Positions 23,326 through 31,076 of a stretch of DNA of 45,466 nt are shown piece by piece. The stretch's first letter is position 1. Each line of letters opens with the position of its first letter. Under the pieces are notes generated by a model. The model did no database searches. It saw only the letters and a list, made by a program, of their open reading frames with translations, and was not told the DNA's origin. The DNA lies in contig NZ_JABERD010000072.1 of assembly GCF_013044505.1 (NCBI RefSeq), forward strand, positions 1 through 45,466, read 5' to 3'. Source of the DNA: Streptomyces sp. S3(2020) (GTDB taxonomy: Bacteria > Actinomycetota > Actinomycetes > Streptomycetales > Streptomycetaceae). Position numbers and translations under genes: made by a program.

Positions 23326-24173
23326 ACGTCACCGACGAACACGGCCGGCGCGTACGGACGTGGGAACTCGCCCTGCGGTACGTGCTGTTGCTCGCCGTAC
23401 TCGCCCTGACCGTCGGCCCGTTCCTCTGGCAGCTGTCGACCTCGCTGAAGGGCCCCACCGAGGACATCTACAGCTCCCCGCCGACGTTCCTCCCGGAACA
23501 CGCGACCGTCCACAACTACGAACGGGTCGCCGACACCATCCCCGTGTGGGACTACGCGTGGAACTCGCTGAAGGTCGCCACCGCCAACGTGGTCGCCAAC
23601 TGCGTCGGCTCGGCCCTCGCCGGCTACGCGCTGGCCAGGCTGCGCTACCGAGGCCGACGCGCCGCCACCCTGGCCTTCATCCTGGCGATGCTCGTGCCCG
23701 TGGAGGGCATCATCATCGCCCAGTTCACCACCATGCGGGAGCTCGGCCTCAACAACACCCTGATCGGCGTGGTCCTGCCGGGCTGTATCGGCGCGATGAA
23801 CGTCCTGCTGATGCGCAACGCCTTCCTCAACCTGCCCTACGAGATCGAGGAAGCGGCCTACGTCGACGGCGCCAACGTCTGGCAGCGGTTCCTGCGCATC
23901 GCCGTGCCGTCGGTGAAGGGCACCCTCGCGGTCGTCGCGATCTTCGCCTTCATGGGCGCCTGGGACGAATTCCTGTGGCCGCTCATCGTGCTGAGCGACC
24001 CGTCCAAATTCACGCTCACCATCGGCCTCAACTATCTGCACGGCACCTTCGCCAACGACGAACGCCTCGTCGCCGCGGGCACCGTCATCGCCGTGGCACC
24101 GCTGATCGCCCTCTTCGCCTGTCTCCAGCGGTACTTCTTCCGCGGGGTCGGCGAGGGCGCGGTCAAGGGCTGA
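23322..24173 (+). CDS. CUT1 sugar ABC transporter permease (MalG-type)
   Basis: A 283-aa inner-membrane permease with about six helices and the EAA loop EIEEAAYVDGANVWQRFLRIAVP. The N-terminal WELALRYVLLLAVLALTVGPFLWQLSTSLK is typical of MalG/LacG proteins. It overlaps the preceding permease by 4 bp (GTGA), implying translational coupling and equal amounts of the two subunits. The GH5 gene follows after 38 bp. Confidence 0.93.
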   Translation: MNVTDEHGRRVRTWELALRYVLLLAVLALTVGPFLWQLSTSLKGPTEDIYSSPPTFLPEHATVHNYERVADTIPVWDYAWNSLKVATANVVANCVGSALAGYALARLRYRGRRAATLAFILAMLVPVEGIIIAQFTTMRELGLNNTLIGVVLPGCIGAMNVLLMRNAFLNLPYEIEEAAYVDGANVWQRFLRIAVPSVKGTLAVVAIFAFMGAWDEFLWPLIVLSDPSKFTLTIGLNYLHGTFANDERLVAAGTVIAVAPLIALFACLQRYFFRGVGEGAVKG

Positions 24174-24211
24174 ACAGGGCTGTCCTCCCCACCGAGTCCA
24201 AGGACCACCAC

Positions 24212-25468
24212 ATGCCTGCTGCCGTGCGCTTCGGCGTCAACTACACCCCCAGCGAAGGGTGGTTCCACCACTGGCTCGACTTCGACCTCGACTCCGTCCG
24301 CGCCGACCTCGACTCGATCGCCGCGCTGGGCCTGGACCACATCCGGGTCTTCCCGCTGTGGCCGTACTTCCAGCCCAACCGCACCCTGATCCGGGAGCGG
24401 GCCGTCGCCGATCTCGTGCGGCTGGCCGACGCCGCCGCCGAACGCGGACTCGACGTCAACGTGGACGGTCTGCAAGGCCACTTGAGCAGCTTCGACTTCC
24501 TGCCGGCCTGGACGCGGACCTGGCACCGGCGCAACCTCTTCACCGACCCGGAGGTCGTCGAGGGCCAGGCGGCCTATCTGCGCACGCTCGCCGCGGCACT
24601 GGCCGACCGGCCCAACTTCATCGGCATGACGCTGGGCAACGAGGTCAACCAGTTCTCGGCGGGCCCCCATCCGGACCCCGACCGGGCCACCTCCGAGCAG
24701 ATCGACGCCTGGCTCACCCGACTGCTCGCCGCCTGCGAGGAGGGGGCGCCGGGGAGACTGCATCTGCACGCCGAGTACGACGCGACCTGGTACCAGGACG
24801 ACCAGCCGTTCACCCCGGCGCAGGCCGCCCGCCTCGGCGGTGTCACGGCCGTGCACTCCTGGGTCTTCAACGGCACCGCCCAGCGGCACGGCCGCACCTC
24901 CGTGCCGACCGAGCACCACGCCGCGTACCTGATCGAGCTGAGCAAGGCGTGGGCCGACGACCCGCACCGCCCCGTCTGGCTCCAGGAGGTCGGCGCGCCC
25001 GCGCCCCTGATCCCGCCCGAGCACGCCGCCGCCTTCACCGCGGCGACGGTGGTGAACGCCCTGGACTGCCCCGACCTGTGGGGCATCACCTGGTGGTGCT
25101 CGCACGACGTGTCGCGGGACCTCGCCGACTTCCCCGCGCTCGAGTACGGGCTCGGCCTGCTCACCAACGACCGCCGCCCCAAGGACATCGCCGAGGTGCT
25201 GGCGAAGGCGGCCGGCGAACACACCTACGCCCCGCGACCCCGCACCACGGCACTCGTCGTCCCCGCCCACCCGTCCAGGCGCTCGCAGTGCGCACCCGGC
25301 GGGCCCGTCTACGAGGCCTTCTTCCGGCTCGTCGCCGACGGCGCCCGGCCCACCACCGTCCTCGACACGCGCGCCGCGGACGGTGACCACCTCACCGCGC
25401 GCGGCATCACCGAAGTCGTCACGTCCGACCAGGTACTCCCCACCCCACAAGGAGGCACCCGCTCGTGA
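24212..25468 (+). CDS. Cytoplasmic GH5-type beta-mannosidase candidate
   Basis: A 418-aa clan-A TIM-barrel glycosidase without a signal peptide. The acid/base Glu is in MTLGNEVNQ (Glu144) and the nucleophile Glu in VWLQEVGAP (Glu259); a third conserved element is VHSWVFNG. The sequence style and context (next to GH85, GH38 and a sugar importer) suggest subfamily GH5_18, whose described bifidobacterial member cleaves the Man-beta-1,4-GlcNAc core left by endo-glycosidases. The subfamily call is inference. ATG 24212 is preferred; the open frame extends upstream only as a shadow of the permease. It overlaps the GH85 start by GTGA. Confidence 0.8.
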   Translation: MPAAVRFGVNYTPSEGWFHHWLDFDLDSVRADLDSIAALGLDHIRVFPLWPYFQPNRTLIRERAVADLVRLADAAAERGLDVNVDGLQGHLSSFDFLPAWTRTWHRRNLFTDPEVVEGQAAYLRTLAAALADRPNFIGMTLGNEVNQFSAGPHPDPDRATSEQIDAWLTRLLAACEEGAPGRLHLHAEYDATWYQDDQPFTPAQAARLGGVTAVHSWVFNGTAQRHGRTSVPTEHHAAYLIELSKAWADDPHRPVWLQEVGAPAPLIPPEHAAAFTAATVVNALDCPDLWGITWWCSHDVSRDLADFPALEYGLGLLTNDRRPKDIAEVLAKAAGEHTYAPRPRTTALVVPAHPSRRSQCAPGGPVYEAFFRLVADGARPTTVLDTRAADGDHLTARGITEVVTSDQVLPTPQGGTRS

Positions 25469-27489
25469 ACCCCACCAGACGCACCGTCCTGCTCGCCGGA
25501 GCCACGGCCGCCCTGCTGCCCGCGCAGCCCGCCGCGGCAGCCACGAAGGCACCGTCCACGAAGACAGCGACCTCGAAGGCGGCGACCTCGAAGGCGGCGG
25601 CCGCCCTCCAGCCGTACGCCTCCTACTGGTACCCGGACTCCCTGCCCGCCGGCACCCCCGGCACCGGCATCACCTGGCGCAGCCTCAAGACGTGGAGCGC
25701 CGCCGACGACACCGACCTCGCCTTCAACGCGGCATCCGTCCCCCTCGCCGCCCGTTTCACCCCCACCCCGGTGAACGCGACGGCCCGTTCCGGCCAGGCC
25801 CGCGTCCAGTCCCTCGTCTCCTTCGGACCGACCGCGGGCAACCCCTCGCAGGGCGCGGCGACGGCGGACTACTACGCCTTCGGACACTGGGCGTACGTCG
25901 ACGAACTCGTCTTCTGGGGAGGCTCCTCGGGCGAGGGACTGATCCTCGCGCCCAACGCGCCGATCGTGGACGCCGCCCACCGGCACGGCGTGCCCGTCCT
26001 CGGCAACATCTTCCTGCCCCCGGTCGCGTACGGCGGTCAGCTCCAGTGGACCCGCGACCTGGTCCAGCAGGACGCGGCCGGCCGCTACCCGCTCGCCGCC
26101 CGACTCGTCGCGGTGGCCGAGGCGTACGGCTTCGACGGGTGGTTCGTCAACGCGGAGACCGGGGGAGGGAACAGCGCGCTCGGTGCGGCCATGCTGGGAT
26201 TCCTGCGGGAGTTGAAGTCGCTGGCGGCGGCCCGGGGGCAGCGGGTCACCTGGTACGACTCGATGACCGTGAACGGGGCGGTGAGCTGGCAGGGCGCGCT
26301 GAACAGCCGTAACCAGGCCTTCTTCGAGACCGCCGACGACATGTTCGTGGACTTCCGCTGGACGTCGGCCACTCTGGCGTCCTCGGGGCAGCAGGCCCAG
26401 CAACTCGGCCGCAGCCGCTACGAGTTGTGGGCCGGCGTCGACGTGGAGGCGAACGGCTGGAACACCTCCGAGAGCTGGGACGCCATCGTGCCCTCCGACC
26501 GGGCACACGTGACCTCGATCGGCCTGTACCGGCCCGAGTGGACCCGCAACCACCTGCCCGCGACACGCACACCGAAGGACTTCCACGCGGCCGACGACCG
26601 CTTCTGGACCGGCCGTTCGCTGGACCCGTCCCGGCCCGACGGCACGGACACCTGGCGAGCGCCCGCCGTGTCCGTCGCCGACCGGTCGACGGTGACGTCG
26701 GTTCCGTTCGCGAGCGTGTTCAACACCGGGCACGGGCTGCGATGGTACGAGGAGGGCACGGTCACGTCCGACGTGCCCTGGAACCACCTCGGCCTCCAGG
26801 ACCGGCTGCCGTCGCGTCGCTGGGTGGTGCGGACCGAGGGACGGCGGCCGGCTGTCGGCTTCGACTTCGCGGACGCGTGGCGCGGAGGGAGCAGCGTGCT
26901 GGTCGACGGTGAACTGGACGCTCCGACCGTGCTGGACGTGTACGCGACCCGGCTGCCGGTCGGTGCCGACACGGTGGTCGAGCTGACGCACCGGACCGAC
27001 GCGGGTGCGGTGGACGTCGAGTTGGCGGTGGCGACGGGGGATTCGGCGTCGTACACGTATCTCCCGGTGGACTCGGGCGACGGCTGGCGGACGTCGACCG
27101 TACGACTCTCCGGTCTGACCGGTCCCGTCCACGCGCTCGGAGTCCGCCTCACCGCGACCGGCGGCCCCGTGACATGGCGGCTGGGCGGGGTCGCGGTCCG
27201 GGACGTCGTGGATACCCCCGTGCCGCCGACCGGGTTCCGGGTGACCGCCGCGTCCGGCGGCGACCTGCGTCTGGCCTGGGACCCCGCCCCCGGCGACGTC
27301 CGCCACCACACCCTGCACCGCCTCCTGCCCGACGGCACCCGGCGCTTCCTCGGCGGCACCTGCCAGAAGGCGTACTTCCTCGGCGGCCTCCAGCCCGAAC
27401 AGGGCGAGCGGGCGGCACGGTTCGAACTGCGTTCCGTGGGGGAGCTGTACACCTCGTCGGCTCCGGCCACCCTCACCCACACCTGGTAA
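25465..27489 (+). CDS. Secreted endo-beta-N-acetylglucosaminidase (GH85)
   Basis: A 674-aa exported enzyme that cuts the chitobiose core of N-glycans, leaving one GlcNAc on the protein. The N-terminus NPTRRTVLLAGATAALL is Tat-like; a Thr/Ser/Lys/Ala linker with a duplicated TSKAA unit follows (about 29-47). The GH85 barrel (50-370) begins YASYWYPDSL and carries the catalytic Asn229/Glu231 pair (GWFVNAETGGG), in which Asn orients the substrate acetamide and Glu is the acid. Residues ~400-580 are beta-sandwich-like and the end (~590-674) is fibronectin-III-like. GTG start overlaps the GH5 stop. Length and motif agree well with the family. Confidence 0.93.
   Translation: MNPTRRTVLLAGATAALLPAQPAAAATKAPSTKTATSKAATSKAAAALQPYASYWYPDSLPAGTPGTGITWRSLKTWSAADDTDLAFNAASVPLAARFTPTPVNATARSGQARVQSLVSFGPTAGNPSQGAATADYYAFGHWAYVDELVFWGGSSGEGLILAPNAPIVDAAHRHGVPVLGNIFLPPVAYGGQLQWTRDLVQQDAAGRYPLAARLVAVAEAYGFDGWFVNAETGGGNSALGAAMLGFLRELKSLAAARGQRVTWYDSMTVNGAVSWQGALNSRNQAFFETADDMFVDFRWTSATLASSGQQAQQLGRSRYELWAGVDVEANGWNTSESWDAIVPSDRAHVTSIGLYRPEWTRNHLPATRTPKDFHAADDRFWTGRSLDPSRPDGTDTWRAPAVSVADRSTVTSVPFASVFNTGHGLRWYEEGTVTSDVPWNHLGLQDRLPSRRWVVRTEGRRPAVGFDFADAWRGGSSVLVDGELDAPTVLDVYATRLPVGADTVVELTHRTDAGAVDVELAVATGDSASYTYLPVDSGDGWRTSTVRLSGLTGPVHALGVRLTATGGPVTWRLGGVAVRDVVDTPVPPTGFRVTAASGGDLRLAWDPAPGDVRHHTLHRLLPDGTRRFLGGTCQKAYFLGGLQPEQGERAARFELRSVGELYTSSAPATLTHTW
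25569..25598 (+). repeat. 15-bp tandem duplication in the GH85 linker
   Basis: GACCTCGAAGGCGGC occurs twice back to back (25569-25583, 25584-25598), giving the repeated TSKAA in the linker after the signal peptide. It sits in flexible coding sequence. Confidence 0.8.
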
Positions 27490-27519
27490 CCATCCCCCCT
27501 CAGCCTGGGAGCACCCCGC

Positions 27520-30500
27520 ATGCATGACGACCGCCGTCTGGTCGAGGCCCGTCTCCAGCGCGTCCTCGACGAGCGCATCCGCCCCGCCGTCCATCCCGAG
27601 TCCGTGCCGCTGGAAGTGGCGGTGTGGCACGCCCCCGGCGAGCCCGTCCCGGCGGCCGAGGGGCTGGCTGCCGGGCCCGAGCCGATCGAGGTCGGCGCAC
27701 GCTGGGGTGCTCCCTGGGGGACCAGCTGGTTCCGGGTCACCGGGACCGTCCCCGAGGCATGGGCCGGCCGGACCGTCGAGGCCCTCCTCGACCTCGGCTT
27801 CGACGAGAACATGCCCGGCTTCCAGTGCGAGGGCCTGGTGTACCGGCCCGACGGCACCCCGGTGAAGGGCCTCAACCCGCGCAACCAGTGGGTCAGGATC
27901 GGTGCGCCCGTCGAGGGCGGCGAGGAGGTGCGGCTGCACATCGAGGCCGCCTCCAACCCCGTCATCCTCGACTACCACCCCTTCCTGCCCACGCAGTTGG
28001 GCGACAAGGAGACGGCGGGCAGCGAACCCCAGTACACGCTCACCCGTATGGACCTCGCCGTCTTCGACGAGACGGTGTGGCAGCTCGTCCTCGACCTGGA
28101 GGTGCTCGGCGAGCTGATGCACGAGCTGCCCATGGACTCCGCACGCCGCTTCGAGATCGTGCGGGCGCTGGAGAGGGCACTGGACGCGATCGACCTCCAG
28201 GACGTGAACGGCACCGCCGCGCAGGCACGGGTACGTCTGGAGACGGTGCTGTCCGAACCCGCCGTGCCCTCCGCCCACCGCATCAGCGCCGTCGGCCATG
28301 CCCACATCGACTCGGCGTGGCTGTGGCCGCTGCGGGAGACGGTACGGAAGGTGGCCCGGACGACCTCCAACATGACCGCCCTTCTGGAGGACGAGCCGGA
28401 GTTCGTCTTCGCCATGTCCCAGGCCCAGCAGTGGGCCTGGGTGAAGGAGCACCGGCCCGAGGTGTGGGCGCGGGTGAAGAAGGCGGTGGCGGACGGACGG
28501 TTCGTGCCGGCCGGCGGCATGTGGGTGGAGTCGGACACCAACATGCCGGGCTCGGAGGCGATGGCCCGTCAGTTCGTGCACGGCAAGCGGTTCTTCCTCG
28601 ACGAGTTCGGCATCGAGAACGACGAGGCATGGCTGCCGGACACCTTCGGCTTCGCCGCCGGACTCCCGCAGATCATCAAGGCCGCGGGCGCCAAGTGGCT
28701 GCTGACACAGAAGATCTCCTGGTCGCAGACGAACAAGTTCCCGCACCACACCTTCCGTTGGGAGGGCATCGACGGCACCCGCATCTTCACGCACTTCCCG
28801 CCCGTCGACACCTACAACTGCTCCATGAAGGGCAGCGAGATCGCCCACGCGGCCCGCAACTTCAAGGACAAGGGGGTGGCGAGGCACTCCCTCGCCCCGA
28901 CCGGCTGGGGTGACGGAGGCGGCGGCACGACACGCGAGATGGTCGCCAAGGCGGCCCGGCTCCGCGACCTGGAGGGCTCGGCGACCGTGGTCTGGGAGAC
29001 CCCGGCGGAGTTCTTCGAGAAGGCCGAGGCCGAGTACCCCGACGCGCCCGTCTGGGTCGGCGAGCTCTACCTCGAACTCCACCGCGCCACCCTCACCAGC
29101 CAGGCGAAGACCAAGCAGGGCAACCGGCGCAGCGAACACCTCCTGCGCGAGGCGGAGCTGTGGGCGGCGACAGCGGCCGTGCGCACCGGATTCCCCTACC
29201 CGTACGAGGAGTTGGACCGTATCTGGAAGACGGTGCTGCTCCACCAGTTCCACGACATCCTGCCGGGATCGTCCATCGCCTGGGTGCACCGCGAGGCACG
29301 GAAGACGTACGAGCGGATCGCCGGGGAACTGACCGCGATCATCGAGGCCGCCCAACACGCCCTGGCCGGAGAGGGGGTGCGGGAGCTGGTCTTCAACTCG
29401 GCACCCCACACCCGCGACGGCGTCCCCGCGGGCGGCGCGGGCACTCCCGCAGCCGAGGGCCGCACTCACCTCACCCCGCGCCCCTCGGGCGGCTTCGTCC
29501 TGGACAACGGCCTGCTGCGGATCGAGATCGACGCCCAGGGCCTCGTCGTCTCCGCCCACGACATCGAGGCGGACCGCGAGACCATCGCCCCGGGCACCGC
29601 GGCCAACCTCCTCCAACTCCACCCGGACTTCCCGAACATGTGGGACGCGTGGGACGTCGACGAGTTCTACCGCAACACGGTGACGGACCTGATCGAGGTG
29701 GAGGAGATCGCTCCCGAGGGCGAGGGCGTCCGGATCGTACGGTCCTTCGGCTCGTCCCGTGTCACCCAGGTGCTGTCGCTCGCGCCCGGGCAGCGTGGGC
29801 TGCTGCTCGACACCGAGGTCGACTGGCACGAGACGGAGAAGTTCCTGAAGCTGGCCTTCCCCCTGGACGTGCACGCCGAACGCTACGCCTCCGAGACCCA
29901 GTTCGGACACTTCCACCGCCCCACTCACACCAACACCAGCTGGGAGGCGGCCAAGTTCGAGGCCTGCAACCACCGCTTCGTCCACCTGGAGGAACCGGGC
30001 TGGGGCGTCGCCCTCACCAACGACTCGACCTACGGCCACGACGTGACCCGCACGGTCCGTACCGACGGCGACCGCGGCACGACGACGACCGTCCGTGTCT
30101 CCCTGCTCCGCGCCCCCCGCTTCCCCGACCCCGAGACCGACCAGGGCGTCCACCGCTTCCGGCACGCGCTGATCCCCGGGGCGTCCATCGGGGACGCGGT
30201 CCGGGAGGGCTGGCGGATCAACCTGCCGCAACGGCGGACGACCGGGGCCGGCGAGGTCGCGCCGCTGGTGACGGTCGACCACGACGCGGTCGTGGTCACG
30301 GCGGTGAAGCTGGCCGACGACGGAAGCGGTGACGTCGTGGTGCGGCTGCACGAGGCGCACGGGGGGCGGGTCAGGGCGACGCTCACGGCGGGCTTCGAGG
30401 TCGCCGACGTCACGGCCACGGATCTGCTGGAGCGGCCGCTGGCTCAGACCGTGCGGCGTGCGGGAGACCGGGTGTCGTTGCGGCTGCGGCCGTTCGAGCT

Positions 30501-30528
30501 GGTGACGCTGCGGTTGCGCCGCGCCTGA
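27520..30528 (+). CDS. Alpha-mannosidase (GH38)
   Basis: A 1002-aa cytoplasmic metal-dependent alpha-mannosidase. The barrel begins GHAHIDSAWLWP (His260, His262, Asp264; zinc site), the nucleophile is Asp374 in WLPDTFGFAAGLP, and the later zinc ligand His is in HQFHDILPGSS. The N-terminal ~250 residues are the beta-rich domain seen in class II bacterial enzymes, and the C-terminal ~400 residues the beta-sandwich domains. It would trim imported mannose-rich oligosaccharides. It lies 30 bp after the GH85 gene and closes the LacI-linked operon. There is no signal peptide, consistent with intracellular action after transport. Confidence 0.95.
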   Translation: MHDDRRLVEARLQRVLDERIRPAVHPESVPLEVAVWHAPGEPVPAAEGLAAGPEPIEVGARWGAPWGTSWFRVTGTVPEAWAGRTVEALLDLGFDENMPGFQCEGLVYRPDGTPVKGLNPRNQWVRIGAPVEGGEEVRLHIEAASNPVILDYHPFLPTQLGDKETAGSEPQYTLTRMDLAVFDETVWQLVLDLEVLGELMHELPMDSARRFEIVRALERALDAIDLQDVNGTAAQARVRLETVLSEPAVPSAHRISAVGHAHIDSAWLWPLRETVRKVARTTSNMTALLEDEPEFVFAMSQAQQWAWVKEHRPEVWARVKKAVADGRFVPAGGMWVESDTNMPGSEAMARQFVHGKRFFLDEFGIENDEAWLPDTFGFAAGLPQIIKAAGAKWLLTQKISWSQTNKFPHHTFRWEGIDGTRIFTHFPPVDTYNCSMKGSEIAHAARNFKDKGVARHSLAPTGWGDGGGGTTREMVAKAARLRDLEGSATVVWETPAEFFEKAEAEYPDAPVWVGELYLELHRATLTSQAKTKQGNRRSEHLLREAELWAATAAVRTGFPYPYEELDRIWKTVLLHQFHDILPGSSIAWVHREARKTYERIAGELTAIIEAAQHALAGEGVRELVFNSAPHTRDGVPAGGAGTPAAEGRTHLTPRPSGGFVLDNGLLRIEIDAQGLVVSAHDIEADRETIAPGTAANLLQLHPDFPNMWDAWDVDEFYRNTVTDLIEVEEIAPEGEGVRIVRSFGSSRVTQVLSLAPGQRGLLLDTEVDWHETEKFLKLAFPLDVHAERYASETQFGHFHRPTHTNTSWEAAKFEACNHRFVHLEEPGWGVALTNDSTYGHDVTRTVRTDGDRGTTTTVRVSLLRAPRFPDPETDQGVHRFRHALIPGASIGDAVREGWRINLPQRRTTGAGEVAPLVTVDHDAVVVTAVKLADDGSGDVVVRLHEAHGGRVRATLTAGFEVADVTATDLLERPLAQTVRRAGDRVSLRLRPFELVTLRLRRA

Positions 30529-30695
30529 CGGTTGGAGGTGTGACGGGAGGCAACAGGCGTGTGCACAGGAGCAGTTGATGTCTCGTGTGGCTGATGGGAT
30601 GTCAGAACCGGGTCGCTGGAGGGCGGCCCGGCTGCCACACTGGACACGCCGAGGCCCCGTCCCGCCTGCTGAGGGGCCCGCACGGGGGAGGGCTC

Positions 30696-31076
30696 ATGTC
30701 CACGGAGTTGAGCATCGTCGCTCTCGGACACGAGGAGACGGCAGCCTCGCAGCCCTGGCGACTGGAGGCGCTGCGGGAGGACCTGCTGGCGCTCGACGTC
30801 GACCGGGTCGGGCCGCCGACGTCCGGCGCGGCTCCGCCGAACAGCCGGTCCGGGTTCGCGGAGACGCTGGGCGCGCTCCTGGTCGTCCTGCAACCGTCGG
30901 CACCCCTGCTGGAGGGAGCCCTCGGGATCGTCCGTGACTGGATGGCCCGCACCGGCTCCCGGACGGTCGTGCTGGAGATCGACGGTCACCGGCTGGAGCT
31001 CACCGGTGTCGACGGCGCGGATCAGCGCCGGCTGGCCGACGAGTGGCTCGCGGCGGTGACGGCAGACCGGTCGTGA
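30696..31076 (+). CDS. EACC1-like effector-associated small protein
   Basis: A 126-aa soluble protein. It starts with a beta-strand (TELSIVALG), has a helix with LRLEALREDLLALDV, a conserved-looking VGPP turn, a hydrophobic helix TLGALLVVLQ, and ends with a strand-helix unit VVLEIDGHRLELTGVDGADQ. This pattern resembles the effector-associated constant component EACC1, a small partner of caspase or trypsin-like effectors in actinobacterial conflict systems. The match is by recollection of the family. GGGGGAGG lies 5 nt before the ATG. Its TGA overlaps the GTG of the caspase-PBP gene, so the two are translationally coupled. Confidence 0.75.
   Translation: MSTELSIVALGHEETAASQPWRLEALREDLLALDVDRVGPPTSGAAPPNSRSGFAETLGALLVVLQPSAPLLEGALGIVRDWMARTGSRTVVLEIDGHRLELTGVDGADQRRLADEWLAAVTADRS

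Noticed and set aside
25309..30360. 5-kb minus-strand open frame opposite GH85 and GH38
   Set aside because: Its composition (Val/Gly/Arg/His-rich, no domains) is that of an antisense shadow of high-GC genes; the plus-strand genes carry catalytic motifs.
30577..30937. ORF with CAGGAG ribosome site just upstream of the EACC1-like gene
   Set aside because: The product is Arg-rich without domain signs and most of it overlaps the EACC1-like gene in another frame.
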